In this document: piece by piece, positions 10,364-19,299 of the stretch
Numbering within the stretch: the first letter of the stretch is position 1
Layout of the letters: each line of letters starts with the position of its first letter
Notes under the pieces: generated by a model
Told to the model about the DNA's origin: nothing
The model's input: only the letters and a program-made list of their open reading frames with translations
Databases searched by the model: none
Assembly: GCA_905221605.1 (NCBI GenBank)
Contig: CAJNDS010002723.1
Location: forward strand, 973,316-1,037,315
DNA: 64,000 nucleotides
Direction of reading: 5' to 3'
Source: Symbiodinium natans
Taxonomy: Eukaryota; Sar; Dinophyceae; Suessiales; Symbiodiniaceae
Made by a program: the position numbers and the translations under genes

Positions 10364-11537
10364 ACCCGAATATTACCCCCCCCCCCCTAACCCCCCTAAT
10401 ATTAGTTTCTCCCATTATAGTTACATTAGAGTATATGGCGGGGGGGGGGTTTAGGGTTTAGGGTTTCGGGTTTCGGGTTTCGGGTTTAGGGTTTAGGGTT
10501 TAGGGTTTAGGGACGGGACTAGAGGGGATCCCTACTCAGGACCTTGTATGGCTCCCGGCTGAAACTGTCGGCCCCGAGACCACGAAAACCGCCAAAAAAC
10601 TTGTCGCCAAAAAATGTGTGCATTGTGGCCAGTTGTCTAAATTCAGGTTTAGGGTTTAGGGTTTAGGGTTCAGGCCCATGTTGAGGGGGTTTAGGGTCGA
10701 GGGCTTGGGGTTTGGGCTTTAGGGTTTTGAATTCGGAGCTTCCCAGACTGGCCAGGTTTACAACCGCGCATGCTTTCATGCACGCAATGCCGCCAACAGA
10801 CAGAACCCTAAGCTTCGTCACTAGGATGGACCTCAAAACCTAAACCCTAAACCCTAAACCCTAAACCCTGAGCCGTGAGCCCGGAGCCCTGAGCCCTAAG
10901 CCCTGAGCCCTGAGCCCTGACCTAAACGCAACCGAGGGATGCCTATTGTTGAAAACTATCGTTGAGCCCTCTGCCCCACATGAACAGAGCTGAGATCCTA
11001 AATCATAAATCCTAAGGCTAAACCTTACCACCCCCCCCCCCCCAACCCTAAGCCCGCAGGAGCCATGAACTCACAGTCCGTAAGGGAAGCCACAAGTCCG
11101 CTCAGGTTCAGTGGACGAGACCCAAGAGGACCCGGAATCCCTAAGCCCAGAGAGCCCAGTACCCCTAAACCCGAAACCCTAAACCCCAAACCCTAGCCCT
11201 AAACCCTAAACCCTAAACCCCTCTACTGTAGGCAGGGCTTCGGGCATCTACAGCTCAGCTTCAGGTTCTACGGGCTTTGGAGAAACACCAGTTTGGGGTT
11301 TAGGATTTCGGAGGTATGGGTTGAAAAAAAGGGGTTTAGGGTTTAGGGCGTGGAGACGGTGTGAACGTGAACTACAGTCGTTCTGTGAAGCTCAAGTGAA
11401 GCTCAATGGAACTCCAGGGTTTAGGGTTTGGGGTTTGGGGTTTAGAGTTTAGCTCTCAGACCGGGTTCAAAAGGGTTTAGGGTTTAGGGTTCAGGGTCTT
11501 GACCCAAGCGTCAGCGCAGGCTCAGAAAAATCACCCC

Positions 11538-11600
<63 letters not shown>
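11538..11600 (+). repeat. (TG)n microsatellite flanking the Penelope-like element
   Basis: About thirty TG dinucleotides with one CG interruption. It adjoins the left direct repeat of the element; a shorter (GT)n lies at the other end, so the element appears to sit within a TG microsatellite. Confidence 0.95.
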
Positions 11601-11605
<5 letters not shown>

Positions 11606-12063
11606 CAAACCCTGTGTCTAAGGGCAACGCAATTTCACAGTGGGCCTTGTCGGCCATGTTGCACCATATGCAACCATTGGGCAGGCATGTTGCTCAGGCA
11701 TTCGGCTTGGGCATCGGAACCTAGTTTCCGAGCAGATGGCTGAAGTACGGGAACCTTCGGCAAATCGTGCGGCCGGCAAAGCAAAATTCGAACAGTGCAG
11801 GAATGCACAAGTGCGATTTGAGTTCATGGTTCTTTCTTTGCAGGGGCACTGGGCACTCCTTGGCAAACCCAGTGCAACGAAGCTATGCCTTGGAGTGGGA
11901 AGCAGTTCAGGACGCTGAACTGTGTACCTGCAGGCCATCCCCAAAAACACCCTCAAAGCCGTTGCTGAATCCTTGGCCATTTTAACATGAATGCAGATCT
12001 CCGTTGCAGACTCACAAGCTTTGGAGCTCACAGTTCGACAGAAGTCGAGTCTCAAGTGTGTGT
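11594..12063 (+). repeat. Left pseudo-LTR of the Penelope-like element
   Basis: It matches 18830-19299 at a fixed offset of 7236 bp, with differences only at 11669 (T versus G) and 11998 (T versus C). There is no TG...CA end structure of a true LTR. It contains a pyrimidine-rich stretch ending in AG (TTCTTTCTTTGCAG) at about 11827-11841 that could act as a splice acceptor, which would suit trans-splicing; this is speculative. The minus-strand ORF across it is not thought to be real. Confidence 0.92.
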
Positions 12064-12506
12064 CAGTTCGGCAATCCCTTTGGGCGCCAACTACGTGGGA
12101 GGATGCTCTCACAAGTCTGATTTCACGATTGACTTAACCGAAGCTTTTGACTTCCTTGACTCTCAAGCGACGGGAGGAGTCTTTCAACTGATACATGAAT
12201 CATCTTGCTTGATCTCAGGACATGAAAGAAGTTTTCTACGAATGATTTTACAAGTGACTCAGCTTCTGATTTGTTCTGTATGCTTGCATACAGTTCACGT
12301 GACTTTACATAATCAGCTCCAAGATTACGTGACTTAATCATGGACCCCCCAGGAGTTCGCCCAAAGAGCGCAATGCCGCTCCAGCCAAGTTGGCTTGCGA
12401 CACCCTTGCCTTTGCAAACTACTTCCTCTCGTATGTCTGAGCAAAGATCTCAACCACAAGTAGAAACCCTCAACCTGCTGCGTCAATCAGCTTTTCAGTG
12501 GGTTCG
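12064..12506 (+). other. Leader region of the element upstream of the first ORF
   Basis: No telomeric repeat. A frame opening at ATG 12340 (MDPPGVRPKS) runs 81 codons and overlaps the next ORF in another frame. The ORF1 frame itself is open from 12441. The ATG-12340 peptide could be the true N-terminus if one base is missing near 12490, but nothing in it is recognisable. Confidence 0.4.
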
Positions 12507-13757
12507 ATGTCTACGAGAGTGGAGTTCGCTGATATGCAGTCTTTCCAAGACCATGGTTACCAGATTCTTGGTCAAGCGCATATGATGTCGTTGATCGCAC
12601 AAGGTTATTCTCAGAATACCAATGTTAGCTCTGGACTGAGCTCGGCTCGGCCCTTACCTGCTTGGGCCATAGAACCTACTTCCCGAGCCATCGGGGATCA
12701 GCGCACTGCTGGTCAATTGGATGTCGTTCAGTCGGCAACAATGATACCTCGACAGCTCCAGCCTCAGACACAATGGCCGTTTCAAATGGACCCCAGCTTA
12801 CCAGCAGAGGGTTGGTGGCAAGTCAATGGCGTTTTCGTGCATCTGCCACAACAGCTTCAGACAGAGCTGGATGATTCGCTGAACAAGTCCGTAATGATGC
12901 ATAGTCATGAAGTTCCGTGGAAGCAGAACCCAACCTTTTATGTCTTGAGCGAGTTTTCTGATCTTCGTCTCTATGACAGCAAAGGCCCCCTTACGATTTC
13001 GGACGATGATCATTTTGACTGGTCCAGGTTGGTTCCGATTTTCCTTCGACTCAAGAAGCTCTTGGTCTTGGCCTATGGGCGTTGCAGATCCGTTTCTGAA
13101 CTGAGTCTTCGAACATATGAGCTAGGAACTTCTGACAAACAGGTTCTCGATTTTGCATTGCAGTACATGAAGTCTTTGCTGCACAATCCAGAAAACCTTT
13201 CGGTTCCGGCCAAACATTGGCAGACCTTGGCAGAGATAATGTTGATGGCTGACCAGATCCATGTGTTGGAAGGCATGTCGTTGACGAAGCTCCGATCAGG
13301 AGCTGTTGCTTTGGTTGCCAAGTTGAATCTTGATCATGCAGTCAGCAAGCCTGCCAGTTTCGGAAAGAGGAACACCATTTATCACATTGCTCATAACACC
13401 TCCATCGACTCTGCAGCGCACATCATCCGGTCAGGAATCTTCAGACCAAGCAAGTTCCAGACGCAAGACATTACTTGGATGCCAGGCTTTACATTTTACT
13501 GCCGTGGCCATAACTCCGAGATCACAATTGCGTGGAGTCAGGCATCTCAGTACGTTTCTCCGTCGCGGCCTGTGTGTGTACTTGGTGTGGCCAGTCTTAG
13601 ACAGATTGGTCATGTGAGGCCAAAGTCGGGAGGAACGCACACTGATCTGGTTGCAGGAGTGTTCTATGATGCACTGAGATCCAAAGATGGTCGCTGGGCT
13701 TTCAAGAGTTCAGTTTCCAAGCCAATTGGCTTAGCGATTTGGCATTGGCCTCAGTAG
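12507..13757 (+). CDS. Element ORF1, unknown protein with weak ADP-ribosyltransferase-like C-terminus
   Basis: The frame is continuous from 12441; the first in-frame ATG is at 12507 and TAG is at 13755-13757. Residue numbers below count from the in-frame GTG at 12498. Residues 1-130 are Gln/Ser/Pro-rich and probably flexible. Residues 140-285 look like an alpha-helical domain. Residues 293-419 begin TIYHIAHNTSIDSAAHIIRS, then have WMPGFTFYCRGHNSE and end KPIGLAIWHWPQ. The pattern YH-x-HNT followed by an Ala-Ile-rich helix and a Gly resembles the start of ADP-ribosyltransferase or tRNA 2'-phosphotransferase folds, but I cannot verify it. It is followed 218 bp later by ORF2, so it is probably an element accessory protein. 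Function unknown. Confidence 0.6.
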   Translation: MSTRVEFADMQSFQDHGYQILGQAHMMSLIAQGYSQNTNVSSGLSSARPLPAWAIEPTSRAIGDQRTAGQLDVVQSATMIPRQLQPQTQWPFQMDPSLPAEGWWQVNGVFVHLPQQLQTELDDSLNKSVMMHSHEVPWKQNPTFYVLSEFSDLRLYDSKGPLTISDDDHFDWSRLVPIFLRLKKLLVLAYGRCRSVSELSLRTYELGTSDKQVLDFALQYMKSLLHNPENLSVPAKHWQTLAEIMLMADQIHVLEGMSLTKLRSGAVALVAKLNLDHAVSKPASFGKRNTIYHIAHNTSIDSAAHIIRSGIFRPSKFQTQDITWMPGFTFYCRGHNSEITIAWSQASQYVSPSRPVCVLGVASLRQIGHVRPKSGGTHTDLVAGVFYDALRSKDGRWAFKSSVSKPIGLAIWHWPQ

Positions 13758-13975
13758 GGGAGCTCACCGAGTGTCTTCCGAAAAAACAGTCTGTCTAAGT
13801 TTGCCGCGCTGTCTAGTTCTCGAATATGATGGCTCCCAAAGAACAAGTCCCTGAACTGCGCGAGCTCTTGTGATTGAGTTTGATTTTGTCTTCGCCTTGA
13901 GATGCTGTTTCATGTTGTCATGGGTCAAGTCTTTCCAGCGTTTGTCTTTTCGCCTTAGCTCCGACTTAGCTCAAC
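13758..13975 (+). other. Intergenic spacer between element ORF1 and ORF2
   Basis: 218 bp with stops in all frames and no clear signal. The final stretch before ORF2 (TTTGTCTTTTCGCCTTAG) is pyrimidine-rich and ends in AG, so it could serve as a trans-splicing acceptor for an ORF2 message. That is inference from general splice-site rules. Confidence 0.35.
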
Positions 13976-15154
13976 ATGTCCTGGAATCAGTCGTGGAGTT
14001 GGGACCAACCTTCGTCCTACCAGAACAGCTACGACAGGTCTTATGACTCTTACAATGATCGTTCTTGGAATGCTGGCAGTTATGGCCCATCCCACCAGAA
14101 GGGTGGAAAGTCGTACCGAAGCAATCCTTACACCTTCCCCAACCCACATCCAGGACCTTCCCAGATGCAGTCTTCGATGCCCACTATGAGTGCCATCCAA
14201 TTTCCGTCTTCGTTCGTTCAGAATGAGAAGCGCATTGATTCGAACGAGCTTCATGGGTTTACCTTCAACCAGCAGGTTGAAGCCTCCCATTGGTCCAGAA
14301 AGAGAGGGTTCGCAGGAAGAGACGTCACAGACATCAAGGCCCATGAGCTCATGTACCATGGCATTTCCGAATGGACGTTACGGTTGCTGTCTCATGGCAG
14401 GTTCATTTCCACTGTTCCAACTCGATCTGTTGCCGAGAGTGTGTTCACTTCCCAGTTACTCTCAGCAGTTAGGAAGTCGCAGCTGGACTTGGATGCAGTG
14501 GCCTCTACCTTGTGGCAAAATCATCATCCCGGAAAAGAACTTCCTTCGAAGACCACGGATGTTTCTTCCTTGTATGCTCCTCTTATCAACGATCTCATCG
14601 GAGTGCTCAAGAAGCATGCCCCAGCTCAAGTCGCTTCGTCTTCATCGCAGCAGTTGGTGGAGTTACAAACTGCTCTCATGAAACGAGAGCAGCAGCTCAT
14701 GGAGCAGGGTGTGGTGCTTACTCCCAAGAAAAACGAAGGTCAAAGCACAGCGTCGGCCTCAGATGACCAGTCGCGACCCAAGAACACAGAGAGTGGTTTG
14801 CCAGTCAAGAACGCAGCAGAAGACGATTGTGGACCAAGCCATTCAGTTCTGTCGAAACTCGACAAGATTCCGTCGGACATCTTCAAAAGCAAGATCAAGA
14901 GTTTGGAAGGCCCTTCGACCGAGGCAGTTCAGACCTGGATCAAGACCTTCAAGAAATCGCTTGGAGCATCCAAGTTCAGTCAGTTGGAAGGGCTCATCAC
15001 TAAGGTTGATTCCTTGGTTGGCGACAAGGAAATCACAAAGGAAAGGATGCAAGACTTGGCACTCAAGTTCGGAATGAATCCGTCTACGGTCACCAAGTTG
15101 GGATTCAAGTCCCTTTCGAGCGTCATAGCCTTAGCTATGATTTGGTCGGCCTGA
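13976..15154 (+). CDS. Element ORF2, low-complexity N-terminus, in frame with the endonuclease
   Basis: It opens with ATG at 13976 (MSWNQSWSWDQPSSYQNSYD). Residues 1-75 are strongly enriched in Ser, Tyr, Asn, Gln, Trp and Gly, like RNA-binding prion-type low-complexity regions. Residues about 100-215 look globular. Residues 220-245 (VELQTALMKREQQLMEQG) form a likely coiled coil. Residues 285-392 are Lys-rich and probably helical. It may be a nucleic-acid-binding or Gag-like protein; no family was recognised. The TGA at 15152-15154 is followed without a gap and in the same frame by the endonuclease, so ORF2 and EN may be one protein interrupted by a stop, or be joined by readthrough or selenocysteine. 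Confidence 0.65.
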   Translation: MSWNQSWSWDQPSSYQNSYDRSYDSYNDRSWNAGSYGPSHQKGGKSYRSNPYTFPNPHPGPSQMQSSMPTMSAIQFPSSFVQNEKRIDSNELHGFTFNQQVEASHWSRKRGFAGRDVTDIKAHELMYHGISEWTLRLLSHGRFISTVPTRSVAESVFTSQLLSAVRKSQLDLDAVASTLWQNHHPGKELPSKTTDVSSLYAPLINDLIGVLKKHAPAQVASSSSQQLVELQTALMKREQQLMEQGVVLTPKKNEGQSTASASDDQSRPKNTESGLPVKNAAEDDCGPSHSVLSKLDKIPSDIFKSKIKSLEGPSTEAVQTWIKTFKKSLGASKFSQLEGLITKVDSLVGDKEITKERMQDLALKFGMNPSTVTKLGFKSLSSVIALAMIWSA

Positions 15155-15946
15155 TGTGTGGACAGACTTCAGTTGAAGCTACCTGCTACTGAAGTTCGCT
15201 GGCTTAGGAAACTCATTCACTGCCTTGGACAGCTAGCAACATTTGTTCTCCAAGAGATTCCTGGTGTGGATAAGACTCGTATGTTGTGGATTCAAGGCAT
15301 TCTTCATCTTTTGCTTATCTTTCACTTTCCCAGAGACACTACCAACGATGCAGCATTGAGAAAAAAACTCAGTCGTTTATCAGTTTCACCACAAACGTAT
15401 TCGTTTGACCGGTTCAAACAAAGTAGCGTCGTCTACCTGAAGCTTCCTGTGCGCTGGGCAAGTTCTTTTACTGCGGCTCAGTCAACTAGTTGGCTTTATG
15501 TTGGAAGCACTTCTGTTGGCATGGTGGCGAGAGAGAACAATCGTCGAGCCAAGATTAAGCAGTGCAAACAAGGACAATACGTTCAAGTAGAGCCAGCAAT
15601 TCGATTGTGGGCAAGCAGGTTTGATTACAGCGCGTATTCCACCGTTGTCTTGTCCACTCATGACAATTACAAGCAGGCTTGGATCGCTGAGCATGTCCTG
15701 ATTGACCTTTGGCAACCCAGACTCAATCACCCTTTCGTGCACAAGTTTTTCAAGAAGACGGCCAGTGGTCCCAAAACGGTTCCTCTCCGAAACAAGTCCA
15801 GTACTTCTCACAACTATTTCAGATTGTTCTGTAAACTCAGGCGCAGGTTTGCAACAGTTGGCTACAAGGTTCCTCCCACTCTCTCCAAGCCCAAAGCGTT
15901 TGACATCCTGTATGACTTAGCGCAGATGGACCGACGCCCGACGTAG
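15155..15946 (+). CDS. GIY-YIG endonuclease of the Penelope-like element
   Basis: This frame is continuous from the preceding TGA to TAG at 15944-15946; the first ATG is at 15281. Numbering from GTG 15158, the GIY-equivalent is VVYLK at 91-95, the YIG-equivalent is WLYVGST at 112-118, with Arg125, then AWIAEHVLIDLWQPRLN at 174-190 giving the metal-binding Glu178 and the terminal Asn190. This order is diagnostic for the GIY-YIG nuclease fold. In Penelope-like elements it nicks the target to prime reverse transcription. It lies before the RT, the permuted order. Its end overlaps the next ORF by a +1 step around 15921-15946, so EN and RT were probably one polyprotein. Independent translation would need the internal ATG. 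Confidence 0.82.
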   Translation, partial: CVDRLQLKLPATEVRWLRKLIHCLGQLATFVLQEIPGVDKTRMLWIQGILHLLLIFHFPRDTTNDAALRKKLSRLSVSPQTYSFDRFKQSSVVYLKLPVRWASSFTAAQSTSWLYVGSTSVGMVARENNRRAKIKQCKQGQYVQVEPAIRLWASRFDYSAYSTVVLSTHDNYKQAWIAEHVLIDLWQPRLNHPFVHKFFKKTASGPKTVPLRNKSSTSHNYFRLFCKLRRRFATVGYKVPPTLSKPKAFDILYDLAQMDRRPT

Positions 15947-17520
15947 CTTCGAAGCAGCTAAGCTTATTCGTTCTCAGAGGATCACAGAGCTGGAGTTGTA
16001 TGCATTGTGGAGGATTGGCTGTAACCTAGAACAGCCTGAGAAGTCCAGAGTCAAAAAGTTGATGTGCTCAGCTTTTAGGTTTCGCGGATGTTCCATTCCA
16101 GATGTACACCCACGTCTTCGATGTCCATACCTTGCCCACCCCAGTTTTCAGTGGGAGGTTTCTGCGTGGCTACGTCAGCAAATCAAGCGATACAAACAAT
16201 GGATGTTACCCTTTCACTTGCCTAGCCATTGGATTGATGAAGGTGCGCACCAATCTGTTCAAACAATCTTTTGCAACTTCGCGCAATGGGAGACCAGGAT
16301 GCAAGACCTTGAGCCTTCATCGTTACCTTGTAGTTGTCAAGAAGTTCTTCTTCATCATCCTTATTTGCACACAGTTGATGGACACATTGCTTCTTCTGCA
16401 GCTGACCTATCTCTACCTAGAGAGGTGCTTGACATGTTATCTTTCAGTTCTAGCTCCCCAGTTTTCCCGACCCTTGAAAGCTTCCTTCGACTGCACAAGA
16501 GGCGAATTGATCGTTGGTTTGACCGTCAAGGTTTTCCACCTTGCGTCAAAGATGAATTTTGGAACACAGTATTTCCCAATCAATGGGCTAGCCATGTTCA
16601 GCATCTCTGCCGGTGTGACTTTCTTTTGCAAGAGCACAAACTTGTCGATGTTAAGAAGCAGTTGCATTCCAAGTTGGTATTCCACCTGGCTGACCATCAA
16701 GCAACACATTTGATGTTGTATTGCCCTCAGTTTTACTTCAAAGGAGTGCTGGCAGTATGGAAAGATGCATCTAATTTCAGACAGATTCTGTCCAGCCCTG
16801 AGAGATGTCGGCTGCAGGTTCGTGAAAACATTCCAGGATTCATTCGAAAGAAGTATGCCTGGGGCATTGCTTCCAATGCTCCCTTGCCCAGGGGGTTCGT
16901 CTTTCTTAAACAGAAGAAAGACTACAAGAAAGGCCGCAGTGTCATTGCTTACAATGGCACAATTTCAGAACGGTTGCAGAGAGCTGCAGCCTCAGCCATT
17001 GAGCAGATGATTCAGTTATGTTTTCCTGATCATTTTGGTTCTGTTCCCCTCCCAGTCATTTGGAGCAAGCTTCAACAATATTTTGAAGAGACCCCGGATG
17101 ATGTCACTCTCACTCTCACTAATGATGACTTGGTTGGATTCTTCAACAGTGTCCCTCAAGCTCGGATATTGCAGAGTGTGCAAGTACTGCTTTCTCGATT
17201 CTCTCAACTTTCAGAATGTTCACATATCACTGTTTGCATTTCCAGAGGACGACGTGATATTAAGAGCGTAGCAGGCAGGACCCAGATGACAGGAGACCCC
17301 AAATGGTGGAAGCAGGTTGAGCTTGCTGATATTCCCCATATCGTTCAAGCCACCTTTGCGTGTGGGGTATTCACAGCGTGTGGAGCGTGTTGGCAGCAAC
17401 ATGATGGAACTTGCATTGGTAATCAAATCTCGCCTATTCTCAGCTCACTTCCAGTTCTTTGCACTGAAATTTGGTTGGCAGAGATTGTTTGCGTCACAAG
17501 CGTTGAACAAATTGACGTTT
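15921..17520 (+). CDS. Penelope-type reverse transcriptase, N-terminal and central part with CxC motif
   Basis: The frame is open from 15921 to TGA at 17598-17600. It has no ATG before 16062 and begins with a peptide that would follow naturally from the endonuclease. A CxC motif (PCSCQ) lies at 16326-16340, followed by DGHIASS, as in the linker of N-terminal-EN Penelope-like elements. The RT fingers show FLKQKKDYKKGRSVIAYNG near 16902-16962. Motif A is NDDLVGFFNSVP with catalytic Asp at 17124-17129. Motif B is GTCIGNQISPIL at 17406-17441. The remaining motifs continue in the +1 frame, so the break lies between 17436 and 17520. Similarity to telomerase-related RTs is known for the family. Confidence 0.82.
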
Positions 17521-17898
17521 ATTGTTCGGTATGTGGACAATCGACTCATTCTGTTACCCTCGCAGATGATTCAATTGCATTCGGTACTTGCTTTGCTTGA
17601 CCCTTGGTTTTATGGAGCACCAATTCAGCTCGAGGATGTGGGTGATCAGCATTTTCTGGGATTCAATGTTGATCATGTGTCCCGTTCGATTTCTTACATT
17701 CCCCTTTCTTTTCGATGGCAAGTACGACATCCACACTCAGCTGGATCCATCAAGTTGCGGTTGTCTGGTCTTAAATCTCGACTTCACTCTATTCGCACCT
17801 ATGCGTGGCCTCCATGGGATAGGGAGACACAAACTGACCTTATCAAACGATTTCACATCAATGCAGGGTATGATCCTGCCGACGTGTTGCCACTTTGA
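17436..17898 (+). CDS. Reverse transcriptase C-terminal part (motif C to thumb), +1 frame
   Basis: This frame carries FIVRYVDNRLIL with the motif C tetrad YVDN at 17530-17541; the usual second Asp is Asn here. It continues with a D/E-like segment DVGDQHFLGFNVD at about 17635-17673 and a basic thumb region, ending at TGA 17896-17898. Motifs A and B lie in the preceding frame, so a +1 step or one-base indel separates motif B from motif C. The frame is open from 17317 but the part before 17436 is out of register with the RT. No C-terminal endonuclease follows, consistent with the EN being upstream. Confidence 0.75.
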
Positions 17899-18810
17899 GC
17901 CCTAAAAAAGCTGTGAGTTCGTCCTTGCGTGCTCTTGCTCTCTTGTGCGTGCAGGATTGGTTTCGAGTGAAAGAAAACTAGATCCACCATGTACCATGCG
18001 TTGCGCAGTACCGCCATTTTGTTTGCTCATGATGCTACTCAAGGGCTTGGGGCGGGAATCTTGGGTGAGCTTCTTCTCCCGAAGGCAGCTGTCGTGTTGG
18101 CCCATGTCTCTCACTTTTGTAACACCCTCATACCAAGTGGTAGTCTGGTTCTGCGCCGGCCTCAGACGTAGTAGTTGGTCGTTTTCTGCCCCGCCCTAAA
18201 AAAGTAGTGAGCTGCCCTTTGAAACTCAGGGTCCATATACAATCACACATACCCATGACAGTTTGCGTGCTTGTATGTCCGTATGGATGCATGATACATG
18301 TGACGCGGGTGCACAAAGCTAGGAACCCATGTGACATGTGTTTCTGGATTTCATGTGGGTCGCTTGCAAAAAAGTACATTTGGCGTGCGTGCGTGTATCC
18401 ATGATGTTGTCGACATGCGCGTGCGTTGGGCGTGAAGACGCATGATATCCGTTGAGGCCCTGTGCTCTGGTGGCAGGCGAACGCATAGGGGTGAGTACGC
18501 TTTATATAATTTGTTCAACTTGACCAGGTGTCATTGCAAGTTGACCTGAGGTCCAGATGCATTGCAAAGCAAAGGCTAACACGTAGGTCCGTAGGTAGTT
18601 CCGAGTTGACGTGCAATGTGAGGCAACATGGCTGGGTATCAACGTTCGATGACATATATCGTGTTTCAAGCGATCATGTATGTAGCACGCGTGCCTTCTT
18701 TGAGTGCTCTAACATGCTAGACAATTGTCCGGCTTCACAGCACAGAAAGTCGTGCGTGTTTATGTGGCTTAATGGCCGTTTGCTCAGGTTTTGAAGAAGT
18801 TACAACAATG
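17899..18810 (+). other. 3' untranslated region of the Penelope-like element
   Basis: No supported ORF follows the RT. Two similar boxes occur, GCCCTAAAAAAGCTGTGAG at about 17901-17919 and GCCCTAAAAAAGTAGTGAG at about 18193-18211. They differ at two or three positions and resemble an extended telomeric C-strand unit. The rest is moderately AT-rich with many TGCATG/CATGTG words and no long repeat. Confidence 0.5.
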
Positions 18811-18830
18811 CGCCCTTCTACAGAAGGGCG
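18811..18830 (+). other. Perfect hairpin at the end of the element body
   Basis: CGCCCTTCT at 18811-18819 pairs perfectly with AGAAGGGCG at 18822-18830 around a two-base AC spacer. It sits exactly where the right direct repeat begins, so it would form at the 3' end of a unit-length element RNA. It may be recognised by the reverse transcriptase, but no function is proven. It is not a hammerhead ribozyme: the CTGANGA and GAAA core is absent. Confidence 0.7.
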
Positions 18831-19299
18831 TGTGTGCGTGTCAAACCCTGTGTCTAAGGGCAACGCAATTTCACAGTGGGCCTTGTCGGCCATGTTGCAC
18901 CATAGGCAACCATTGGGCAGGCATGTTGCTCAGGCATTCGGCTTGGGCATCGGAACCTAGTTTCCGAGCAGATGGCTGAAGTACGGGAACCTTCGGCAAA
19001 TCGTGCGGCCGGCAAAGCAAAATTCGAACAGTGCAGGAATGCACAAGTGCGATTTGAGTTCATGGTTCTTTCTTTGCAGGGGCACTGGGCACTCCTTGGC
19101 AAACCCAGTGCAACGAAGCTATGCCTTGGAGTGGGAAGCAGTTCAGGACGCTGAACTGTGTACCTGCAGGCCATCCCCAAAAACACCCTCAAAGCCGTTG
19201 CTGAATCCTTGGCCATTTTAACATGAATGCAGACCTCCGTTGCAGACTCACAAGCTTTGGAGCTCACAGTTCGACAGAAGTCGAGTCTCAAGTGTGTGT
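18830..19299 (+). repeat. Right pseudo-LTR of the Penelope-like element
   Basis: It matches the left copy with two substitutions in 470 bp, about 99.6% identity by direct comparison. It ends inside a (GT)n tract, whereas the left copy continues into unique element sequence at 12064. This is the pattern expected from a partial tandem copy, as in pseudo-LTRs of Penelope-like elements. Confidence 0.92.

Larger units (their letters stand above)
9514..11537. other. Telomeric-repeat mosaic between the two retroelements
   Basis: It contains large TTTAGGG arrays (9660-9772, 9868-9990), smaller G-rich arrays near 10451-10511, C-rich arrays near 10838-10870 and 11171-11220, one family A hairpin (10007-10109) and one family D hairpin (10261-10363). 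Remaining segments are short and non-coding as far as can be seen. Confidence 0.8.
11594..19299 (+). mobile_element. Penelope-like retroelement with N-terminal GIY-YIG endonuclease
   Basis: It is bounded by 470-bp direct repeats at 11594-12063 and 18830-19299. Between them, all on the plus strand, lie a 419-codon ORF, a 392-codon ORF, a GIY-YIG endonuclease, a CxC motif and a reverse transcriptase. The order EN-CxC-RT, the pseudo-LTR arrangement and the TG microsatellite flanks fit the permuted N-terminal-EN class of Penelope-like elements, whose RTs are related to telomerase. No integrase, RNase H or protease was seen, so it is not an LTR retrotransposon. Coding continuity is broken by TGA at 15152-15154 and by +1 steps near 15921-15946 and 17436-17520. 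The clade is inferred without an alignment. Confidence 0.82.

Noticed and set aside
11594-12063. Hammerhead ribozyme in the pseudo-LTR
   Set aside because: Canonical Penelope-like elements carry one, but no CTGANGA plus GAAA core is seen on either strand. N-terminal-EN members are known to lack it.
11618-12112. Minus-strand 164-codon ORF in the left repeat (and its copy at 18854-19321)
   Set aside because: It overlaps the terminal repeat antisense, shows no domain and is a by-product of duplicated sequence.
11594-19299. LTR retrotransposon
   Set aside because: The repeats lack TG...CA ends, and integrase, RNase H and protease motifs are absent, while a GIY-YIG endonuclease and Penelope-type RT are present.
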